A DNA stretch of 11,113 bases from contig JAUCNG010381370.1 in NCBI GenBank assembly GCA_032353305.1, positions 1-11,113 on the forward strand, in the 5' to 3' direction. The position numbers and the translations under genes were made by a program. The DNA is from Cephalothrix spiralis. Taxonomy: Eukaryota; Nemertea; Palaeonemertea; Archinemertea; Cephalotrichidae. Below, piece by piece: positions 5,321 to 11,113 of the stretch. The notes beneath the pieces were generated by a model. It made no database searches. It was not told the origin of the DNA and saw only the letters and a list, made by a program, of their open reading frames with translations. The first letter of the stretch is position 1. Each line of letters begins with the position of its first letter.

Positions 5321-8056
5321 TCAAATAAGGTCATCTATGCTTTGTTCTAAACAACCTTTGTTTTTTTCTTTGAGTAAAGCATTTTTTAAGACCATTAAAA
5401 TCTTTTGCAATTTGATTAGACAGTCTTTTGCTGGTGGCCTGTCTTTTCTGTCCTGACTCCAACAGGCTATGATAAAATTCCGGATTTGTTTTGGCGGATT
5501 TGCACGGTCTTTGAACGGTGGTCGTCCACCATTCGTCATAAATTCAACAACATTAATATTACTGTCTTTAAAGAAATCAAGTTTGTAATAGAGTTTACCA
5601 AAATAAAGTTCAAAAACCATTATCCCAAGTGCATAGCAGTCAGACTGAGCAGAATAATCGCCCTTAAAACATTCAGGAGCCATGTAAGGTTTGGTTCCTT
5701 TAATTTTGAAAGAGTGTTCAACATCTTGCTTGATAAAATCCGCCAACCCAAAGTCAGCTATTTTGACAACTAAATCCTTTGTAAGCATGATGTTTGCAAG
5801 TTTTAAGTCCTTATGAATGCACCTTTTTGAATGGATAAAAGCAAGGCCATTGCAAATTTGAAGCACAATTTCGAGCGCATTGAGCAATGATTTTGCAAAA
5901 TGTTCGGATTCATATGTAAGTCCTGGATTCCTATTATTTGATTCACCATCTTTGATAAAGTATCGTTTGAGATCTTGTTCACAAAACTCCATTATTATCC
6001 ATAATGTGGGGGTATTTATATTTAAACATTTATATTGAACACCGTAAAGTCTAACTATATTTTTATGAGAAAGTTTCTTTAACTTATTAGATTCCTCCAT
6101 GACTTTGTCAAAATTAAAATGTCGTTTAAATCTTAAGGGAATTTTTTTCATAGCCAGGCTTTCTTTTTTGTCATTCATAATCCTGGATACAATGCCACGA
6201 AACACATCACCGAATGATCCACTCCCTACCTTTTCCAACTGATCTTCTGAAATTATAAGCTTACTGATATCATGCCACCGAATCTGTGTTTCATCGTCCT
6301 CATTTTGTAATGATTGATGCATAAATTTTAAACATCCTTTTAAGTCGAACTCATTATTGAAGATTTTTTCCATTGATTTGCTGTGTGACTTCATGTTCTG
6401 TTGTTGATTCATGTTTTCCTGGATCTTTAGAATGATTGCTTTGAAAACCTCCGCGAATTCGGGCAATCTTTCATAAGATATTGCTAATTCTCTGCATCGT
6501 TGAAGTTCATCAATATTTTGTTGAATTTCATCCACAAAATCTAAATTTGTATCTCGTTCCAAATGCTCAGGAAATTCTGAAATGTTATTCGTACTTGATA
6601 CATAAAGTTTACAAAAAAAAGTAAATAGTTCAAATGAGTATGTCTGTAGTGCCGTAATTAATACTAATTTATCTACCGTAGCCAATCCTTCTTGGATTAG
6701 ATACTTAATTATTTCCGTTTTATTGTTTACTACTGCGCTTCCAAAAGCAAATTGGGCATCAGCTTTCAAAATATCAGAACAGTTGCTATGATAGGCTTCT
6801 ATCAATAATTTTACAATATCCAATGAGGATGCTGCATATAAACTGGAACCTCCATATGTAACATTTGCCCCACCTTTAATCAAAGCTCTTACAGCATCCC
6901 CATGTCCTTTTGTTGCAGCCATAAATAATGCTGTACACCCATCGGAATCTAACAAATTAACATTTGCACCATATTCAATCAATACACTAATCACATCACA
7001 ATGTCCTACAGCTGCAGCTACATGTAATGCTGACATTTTATCCTTTACTAAGTAATTGACATTTGCCCCACTTTTGATTAAAGTTCTAACAGCATCCCCA
7101 TGTCCGGATTGTGCAGCGCGAAACAATGCTGTACACCCATTGGAATCTAACAAATTAACATTTGCACCACCTTTAATCAATGCACTAATCACATAATGAT
7201 GTCCTTTAAATGTAGCTATATGTATTGCTGACGCTTTATCATTTACTAAGTAATTGACATTTGCCCCAAGTTTGATTAAATTTCTAACAGCATCCCCATG
7301 TCCGCACAGTGCAGCGCGAAACAATGCTGTGCACCCATTTGAAGTTAATAAATCAACAGTTGCACCACCTCCAATCAATGCAGTAATAGCATCACTTTGT
7401 CCTTCATCTGCAGCTACATGTAATGCTGACATTTTATCCTTTACTAAGTAATTGACATTTGCCCCACTTTTGATTAAAGTTCTAACAGCATCCCCATGTC
7501 CGGATTGTGCAGCGCGAAACAATGCTGTGCACCCATTTGAAATTAATAAATCAACAGTTGCACCACCTCCAATCAATGCAGTAATAGCATCACTTTGTCC
7601 TTCATCTGCAGCTACATGTATTGCTGACATTTTATCATAATTGACATTCGCCCCACTTTTGATTAAAGTTCTAACAGCATCCCCATGTCCACATTGTGCA
7701 GCGCGAAACAATGCTGTACACCCATATGAAGTTAATAAATCAACAGTTGCACCATTTTCAATCAATACACTAATCACATCACAATGTCCCATAGTTGCAG
7801 CTACATCTATTGCTAATAAACCTTGACTATTTACCAAATCAACACTCCCACCTTTTTCTATAAGAAAACGAATGACTTTAACATTCCCGTCCCCTGCTGC
7901 AAAATGTATAAATGGTAAAGTAAATTCTAACAATGGGGCTAGGTTAAGTTCACTATTTACTCCATACCTTTCAACAAAATGTCCAAGAGTTTCCAAATCA
8001 TTATTCAAAATAGCCTTAATAATATCTCTCGATCTAGCATCCGCAATATTATCCAT
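5321..8056 (-). CDS. Intronless ankyrin-repeat protein kinase (ANK N-terminal, TKL-like kinase C-terminal)
   Basis: A single 911-codon frame on the minus strand. The ATG has A at -3 and G at +4, with an in-frame TAA two codons upstream, so this start is well supported unless a 5' exon exists. Residues about 46-461 are 12-13 ankyrin repeats, the last ones degenerate. Residues about 500-600 form a polar, helix-prone linker with a QQQ run. The kinase domain is about 605-886: glycine loop GSGSFG 611-616, Lys637 in AMKK, helix C Glu655, gatekeeper region IIME, catalytic loop HKDLKLAN (Asp750, Asn755), DFG 768-770, MAPE 792-795, Asp807 and Arg873. All key catalytic residues are present. HKD replaces the usual HRD, and Leu replaces Pro in the loop. 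The CWSQDRKDRP segment points to the TKL group. The ANK-then-kinase order resembles TNNI3K, not RIPK4/ANKK1, but orthology is not established. No signal peptide or membrane segment is seen, so it is probably cytosolic. It lies wholly within a CDK5 intron, on the same strand. Confidence 0.9.
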   Translation of the reverse strand: MDNIADARSRDIIKAILNNDLETLGHFVERYGVNSELNLAPLLEFTLPFIHFAAGDGNVKVIRFLIEKGGSVDLVNSQGLLAIDVAATMGHCDVISVLIENGATVDLLTSYGCTALFRAAQCGHGDAVRTLIKSGANVNYDKMSAIHVAADEGQSDAITALIGGGATVDLLISNGCTALFRAAQSGHGDAVRTLIKSGANVNYLVKDKMSALHVAADEGQSDAITALIGGGATVDLLTSNGCTALFRAALCGHGDAVRNLIKLGANVNYLVNDKASAIHIATFKGHHYVISALIKGGANVNLLDSNGCTALFRAAQSGHGDAVRTLIKSGANVNYLVKDKMSALHVAAAVGHCDVISVLIEYGANVNLLDSDGCTALFMAATKGHGDAVRALIKGGANVTYGGSSLYAASSLDIVKLLIEAYHSNCSDILKADAQFAFGSAVVNNKTEIIKYLIQEGLATVDKLVLITALQTYSFELFTFFCKLYVSSTNNISEFPEHLERDTNLDFVDEIQQNIDELQRCRELAISYERLPEFAEVFKAIILKIQENMNQQQNMKSHSKSMEKIFNNEFDLKGCLKFMHQSLQNEDDETQIRWHDISKLIISEDQLEKVGSGSFGDVFRGIVSRIMNDKKESLAMKKIPLRFKRHFNFDKVMEESNKLKKLSHKNIVRLYGVQYKCLNINTPTLWIIMEFCEQDLKRYFIKDGESNNRNPGLTYESEHFAKSLLNALEIVLQICNGLAFIHSKRCIHKDLKLANIMLTKDLVVKIADFGLADFIKQDVEHSFKIKGTKPYMAPECFKGDYSAQSDCYALGIMVFELYFGKLYYKLDFFKDSNINVVEFMTNGGRPPFKDRANPPKQIRNFIIACWSQDRKDRPPAKDCLIKLQKILMVLKNALLKEKNKGCLEQSIDDLI
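5399..6244 (-). other. Protein kinase domain of the ankyrin kinase (residues about 605-886)
   Basis: The segment encodes a full-length bilobal kinase fold of about 280 residues. Reading from the N-lobe there is a glycine loop GSGSFGDVF, the AMKK lysine, and helix C with Glu655 four residues before Leu659. An HKNIVRLYG segment follows, then a hinge after IIMEFCE. The C-lobe carries CIHKDLK, KIADFGLADF, GTKPYMAPE and SDCYALGIMVFEL. Catalytic Asp750, metal-binding Asn755 and Asp768, and the structural Arg873 are all intact, so the enzyme is predicted active. Replacement of the HRD arginine by lysine keeps the positive charge but could alter how activation-loop phosphorylation is sensed. The ankyrin array upstream would supply partner binding. 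Substrates cannot be predicted from sequence. Confidence 0.88.
6851..7723 (-). repeat. Tandem 198-bp ankyrin-dimer repeats inside the kinase gene
   Basis: Residues 112-402 consist of alternating ankyrin types. Type A begins GCTALFRAA..GHGDAVR and type B begins MSA(L/I)HVAA. One A+B pair is 66 residues, or 198 bp. Units run at 7723-7535 (shortened by 9 bp), 7534-7337, 7336-7139 and 7138-6941, followed by a final A repeat at 6940-6851. DNA identity is very high: positions 7012-7132 and 7408-7528 are identical over 121 bp at an offset of 396 bp, exactly two units. Positions 7337-7428 and 7535-7626 differ at only two bases. The first unit lacks the three codons for LVK in the A-B linker. This indicates recent duplication or gene conversion. 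Short reads could collapse or expand this block, so copy number deserves confirmation. Confidence 0.9.
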
Positions 8057-8423
8057 TTTTTATACTTTCACTTTCAATTATGTATTCACAAATGTTCTGC
8101 ATATACTCGTAAATCCTTATTTCACAGGAAATATCTTCGGTTAAAATGTTCTTGAATAAAGGTATTACTGGTTTTTATGTAGTCAGTATATTTATGCCTA
8201 TTTCAAAAACCGTCTCGCTGTACGACTTTATGTGATTTCTTTTTACAAACATTTCTAAAGCTTTAGAATGTAAATGTAAGCATAAAAAAATAATGCATTG
8301 AAATATTCTATGCGAGCTATTATTAATGTTTTTCAATGACAAGGTGAAATCAAGATCTAAATGTCTTATATACGTCGTAGACTCAATATAATGCAATCTA
8401 TAGTGTATTTATTAAAAATGAAT
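8057..8423. other. 5' flank of the ankyrin kinase gene
   Basis: This stretch lies between the kinase start codon and the foldback. It contains an in-frame stop just before the ATG, a TATA-like motif at 8365-8372, and an AG dinucleotide near 8098 preceded by TATATGC that could be a weak acceptor if a non-coding 5' exon exists. The overlapping open frames at 7872-8144 and 8175-8396 have no gene-like content. Confidence 0.4.
8365..8372 (-). promoter_or_regulatory. Possible TATA box for the ankyrin kinase gene
   Basis: The minus strand reads TATATAAG, a full match to the TATAWAWR consensus. It lies about 310 bp 5' of the start codon and just downstream (in transcription sense) of the foldback element. 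A start site about 30 bp further would give a 5' leader of roughly 280 nt. In AT-rich DNA such matches occur by chance, so this is a candidate only. Confidence 0.25.
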
Positions 8424-8759
8424 CAGTGCTTTATCGGCATGGTCTGACGAACTCTAAACGATCTCTACCACCAGCTACCACGCGTGGCACTGGTTACTCT
8501 TCCAATGAAATGTGAAATTAATTGAACCACAGCTGATTGGTTTTATAGTGAAAAGAAATTATGTTGTTATTTATAAATCCTATTTCGGGTGTTTTAGACT
8601 CACTTAGATCTAAGAAATAGGAGTTATGAAATATAACATAATTTCACTACGAGACCAAACAGCGGAGGGTCAATTAATTTTACATTTCATCGGAAGAGTA
8701 ACCAAGCGTGGCCTGGTAGATATCGAGTTCGTTAGACCATGCATACCGATAAAGCACTG
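8424..8759. repeat. Large foldback element, arms of about 145-165 bp
   Basis: The ends are an exact 14-bp inverted match, CAGTGCTTTATCGG (8424-8437 against 8746-8759). Pairing continues inward through GGTCTGACGAACTC, an exact GGTTACTCTTCC (8492-8503 against 8692-8703), ATGAAATGTGAAATTAATTGA and CCTATTTC. It closes on a loop near 8589-8614 that itself contains the palindrome CTTAGATCTAAG (8603-8614). The arms differ by substitutions and small gaps, so the insertion is not very recent. I find no convincing target duplication. The element begins about 370 bp 5' of the ankyrin kinase start codon. Confidence 0.8.
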
Positions 8760-9090
8760 GGCCATTTTAATCTCAGCTTAGAAAAGCTTATAAAGTTTCT
8801 TCGCTTAAAATTTATGACATTGTTAATATATATTATTTCATCTTCTGATCTCTTATAAGAACAGTGGATTTCAAAAATGGCTTTCTCTTTCTCTCTCTTA
8901 TAAAAATCATAATTTGTCTCAGAAACTCATAAACAATACAAAAATAGAACTATTAAATTATCAATAATATTTTGACAGCTCCTTTTGCTCGGTTTGATAA
9001 AATATTGTTATAAAATATGGTGCACAAAAACCTTTTTCATGCTTTAATTGAACCATTTGGTGCTATAAGGTCAAAATATAGTTGCAATGT
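8760..9090. other. Intronic stretch without recognisable content
   Basis: The sequence is AT-rich, with a short pyrimidine run (CTTTCTCTTTCTCTCTCTTA, about 8881-8900). It separates the foldback from the SINE-like element. No gene or further repeat is seen. Confidence 0.5.
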
Positions 9091-9377
9091 GCCGCGATGG
9101 AGAAGTGGTAGAGCTCTGAGCTTATCTTCCGGCGATCAAGACTCGGGCGTGACGCCACTTTCAATCTCGAAGAACCTCTTTGGCCAAGTTCCTTAGTGCA
9201 CTTTGATTGGAGTGGGACGCTGTCCTTCGTTCGGTGCGCGCGTAAACCGACTCTTATAGGCTGCGGGCCATACCGCCAAGGTGACCTTCTGTCTACTGGA
9301 TTAAACCACGTAATTTTTGAAATTTTGATCTTTCAGAAGTTCTCTACCGGTACTCCCCCTCTACCGGTACTCCCCCT
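9091..9377 (+). mobile_element. tRNA-derived SINE-like element
   Basis: The head resembles a tRNA gene. An A-box-like TGGAGAAGTGG lies at 9098-9108, followed by TAGAGC, and a B-box-like GATCAAGACTC at 9134-9144. The body contains GGGACGCTGTCCTTCG (9212-9227) and a GTAAACCGACTC segment. I recall this arrangement as a conserved SINE central or tail domain in many aquatic invertebrates. The 3' end has a perfect tandem of the 17-mer CTACCGGTACTCCCCCT (9344-9360 and 9361-9377). It is not a functional tRNA, because the acceptor and anticodon stems do not close. The boundaries are approximate. The short plus-strand open frame across its 3' half is incidental. Confidence 0.6.
9344..9377. repeat. Two perfect copies of a 17-bp tandem unit
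   Basis: CTACCGGTACTCCCCCT occurs twice back to back and then continues with CCC. It sits where the 3' tail of the SINE-like element would be, and may be its tail repeat or a local slippage product. Confidence 0.9.
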
Positions 9378-10542
9378 CCCTGATTATTTCTAAACGGATT
9401 TCGGTGAATTAGGAAAAATGAAATTTTTGATTTTGATTCGCAGTGCTTTAAATACTTTTTCAACGGACTAAACCTCTAATACGGCGAGTAGAATATTTTG
9501 AATCATCATTCTATTTCCAAGATGGCAAGCTCAGCAAATTTAATGTCAACTCATTCGCAGGGCAATGCACTATCAAAATATTCTTCGTGATTTAATAATT
9601 CGGTCGAAATGTTAGATCGATATTGTCAATTGTTGGTAGAAATATTGTTTTTCTTTGATACTTATAATATACCTAGTTTTTGACAAAGTGTATGAATGAA
9701 CAATTGGCAATTATATTTTAACAGGTTTTTCACTAAATATTGATTTTTGGATTATAAAAGTGGAGATTTATGTTAATTGTTATGTTAAAACAAAAGTTCA
9801 AACTAAAAATATCATTTCAAAAAACCGATTTTCAACAACACCAAACCTAAGAGTACATGTAGTCTTAAACCAGCTATTTAGATTTAATTCCAAATAAAAT
9901 TCAAGTAATCTCCACTAATTTCTAAAGATATATCTAGGTTTTGTTAGAGAGTTCCCGACATGGTAGCTTTTCGAGCGGAGTCGAGACTCGGGGCCCCATC
10001 AAATACGAATTGTTCTGTGACAACAAAAATATAGCTAGGCATGAGCATGAGTGTGTATACTGTATAGCCTTGGTGATATACTCAAGAAGTAGTTCCATCT
10101 TTATTGTTTATTAGTATTTTAATTTTTAAGAAGTCTCGAGAAGGTCATAGTTATGACATCTATTGTCCAAAATGGATTGGTCAAGAATACTTAGTCCAGT
10201 TTTGGTTAAGTATTTATTATTTTATGAAACTTTAATGTATTTCAGTTCGTTCAGAAAAAGTGAGAAAAAAAACACACGATGATATGCATTTTAATGGATG
10301 ATTCTGAACGATCAAGACATACATAGCACAGTGAAAAATAAAATATCTTAATGTTCCTTATTATTAATCGATTCACCATATCACATCTTCCCAATGTAAA
10401 ACTACTCACTCAGTATTATCACAGACAAAAATGCATACGAGTTTTTGAGTTTTCTGATCGTTTATTTCCCAAGATGGGGATCGATTTCGTCGGACCTTAT
10501 TGGTCGTGGGGCTAGACTATTATAAATCTTTAAGATAATTAC
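9378..10542. other. CDK5: Intronic stretch immediately 3' of the first CDK5 exon
   Basis: This is AT-rich sequence between the SINE-like element and the donor site of the first exon. Only small inverted pairs are visible: GAATATTTTG near 9491 with CAAAATATTC near 9574, and CGTTCAGAA near 10251 with TTCTGAACG near 10302. No open frame, RNA gene or clear mobile element is supported. Confidence 0.5.
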
Positions 10543-10617
10543 CTCGGCGGAATAGCATCGGACTGGAATTCCAAAAGCTCTGGCAAGACCAAAGTCGGCA
10601 AGCTTTAATTCTCCGTT
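10543..10617 (-). CDS. CDK5: CDK5 internal exon (DFG motif and activation loop)
   Basis: Read on the minus strand, this 75-nt exon encodes 25 residues starting [10 protein letters not shown] and ending RCYSAE. These match human CDK5 residues 137-161 as I recall them. It contains the magnesium-binding DFG motif, the activation loop, and the serine equivalent to Ser159. CDK5 is a proline-directed Ser/Thr kinase activated by p35/p39-type partners rather than by ordinary cyclins. It acts in cytoplasm and at membranes, classically in neurons. Splice sites are clear: an acceptor ending TTACAG immediately before AAC and a donor GTAATT after GAG, both phase 0. The residues joined across the next intron (SAE then VVTLW) are continuous with CDK5. 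Upstream exons for the N-lobe and HRD loop are beyond the window edge. Identity to CDK5 rather than CDK1/2 rests on the [11 protein letters not shown] segment. Confidence 0.96.
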
Positions 10618-11113
10618 CTGTAATGAAAATTATAATTCTTTATAACATATTGATACGATTTTTTTCAATTAAAATTCAGAATAGGCAAGTTTTAATTCGA
10701 TTCCCTGTCTTTAATTTCTGATTTCCCGGGGGGCGGTCATGGAAAACATTGGCAGACACATACGCTGCCAGGGTGGGTGGGTACCTTTTTCAGTTTTTGT
10801 ACTGTTTTCAGTTGTTTGCCAATTTTTTCCTCCTTTGTTTTTTTTAATTATTTTTAGGCTTTTAATCATGTTTTTGACCATAATTATTACTTAAATGAGC
10901 TTAAAGCACAATTAAAAATAACATTAGTTGCAAAACAGAGGCAAATGGCAAAAATTGGGTGGGTGGTACAAATTTTTAGGAAAAAATTGGATTGTTGTGG
11001 AAAAAAGTGGAAAATTTAGTTAAAATTTCTGGTCCACAGAAAAAAATTTGAACTGCGTGCCAGAAAATAGGGGGTGGGTGGTAAAAAAATTGGCAAAAAA
11101 GGTTTTTTTCAAT
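10618..11113 (-). other. CDK5: 3' end of an upstream CDK5 intron with G-rich repeats on the plus strand
   Basis: The acceptor before AACGGAG reads TTTTCATTACAG. Upstream, the plus strand has three related G-rich motifs: AGGGTGGGTGGGTACC at about 10770, TTGGGTGGGTGGTACAAA at about 10956, and AGGGGGTGGGTGGTAAAA at about 11068. They are embedded in similar GGCAAAAA and AAAAAATTGG sequence. They look like diverged copies of a repeat that extends past the window. The upstream CDK5 exon is not reached. Confidence 0.6.

Larger units (their letters stand above)
2521..10542 (-). other. CDK5: 8-kb CDK5 intron hosting a nested gene
   Basis: The interval is bounded by donor GTAATT at the high-coordinate end and a pyrimidine-rich TTTTTCAG acceptor at the low end, between CDK5 codons equivalent to 161 and 162 (phase 0). 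It contains the ankyrin kinase gene, nested MITE-like elements, a large foldback and a SINE-like element. Other CDK5 introns visible here are 600 bp or unknown. No additional CDK5-like exon is seen within it, and the reading frame across it is continuous without one. Confidence 0.92.

Noticed and set aside
5486-5773. Plus-strand open frame of 95 codons
   Set aside because: It is antisense to the conserved kinase domain and has no independent features.
7254-7826. Three consecutive plus-strand open frames with repeated peptide content
   Set aside because: They are the antisense of the ankyrin repeats. Their mutual similarity and 198-bp or 189-bp spacing come from the repeat unit, and they start at non-ATG codons.
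8058-8063. TATAAA on the minus strand immediately before the kinase ATG
   Set aside because: It ends within 2 bases of the start codon, leaving no room for a transcription start downstream of it.
9091-9160. A functional tRNA gene
   Set aside because: A-box and B-box-like motifs are present, but the acceptor and anticodon arms do not close and the box spacing is short. It fits a SINE head better.
9196-9393. Plus-strand open frame of 65 codons
   Set aside because: It lies across the SINE-like body and its tandem tail, so chance openness in repeat sequence explains it.

Overview
The window comes from an AT-rich animal nuclear genome. Three short exons on the minus strand are near-identical to the cyclin-dependent kinase CDK5. 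They have GT-AG splice sites and introns of 600 bp and about 8 kb, which rules out a prokaryote. Metazoan-type short repeats (MITE-like palindromes and a tRNA-derived SINE-like element) and the GTAGGCCTAC-type palindrome suggest an aquatic invertebrate. I cannot name the phylum from the sequence alone.

Layout, in minus-strand transcription order from high to low coordinates. At 10618-11113 lies the end of an upstream CDK5 intron holding diverged GGGTGGGTGG motifs. The first CDK5 exon (10543-10617) carries the DFG motif and activation loop. An 8022-bp intron (2521-10542) follows. The second exon (2424-2520) encodes the P+1 loop and helix F region. After a 600-bp intron comes the third exon (1754-1823). 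The rest (1-1753) is the next intron. The first and last CDK5 exons lie outside the window.

The 8-kb CDK5 intron contains a complete intronless gene on the same strand (5321-8056, 911 codons). It encodes about 12-13 ankyrin repeats followed by a helical linker and a C-terminal TKL-like protein kinase domain. Its ankyrin block is built from a two-repeat, 198-bp unit, and copies of this unit share long identical DNA, so they were recently duplicated or homogenised. A kinase gene is therefore nested inside an intron that splits another kinase gene within its activation segment.

The same intron is a landing site for repeats. One MITE-like element (3450-4080) was interrupted by a second palindromic element (3721-4073). 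A large foldback (8424-8759) lies 5' of the nested gene, and a tRNA-derived SINE-like element sits at 9091-9377. A further near-perfect 57-bp-arm hairpin (1544-1660) lies in the intron after the third exon. The remaining non-coding sequence shows no gene I can support.
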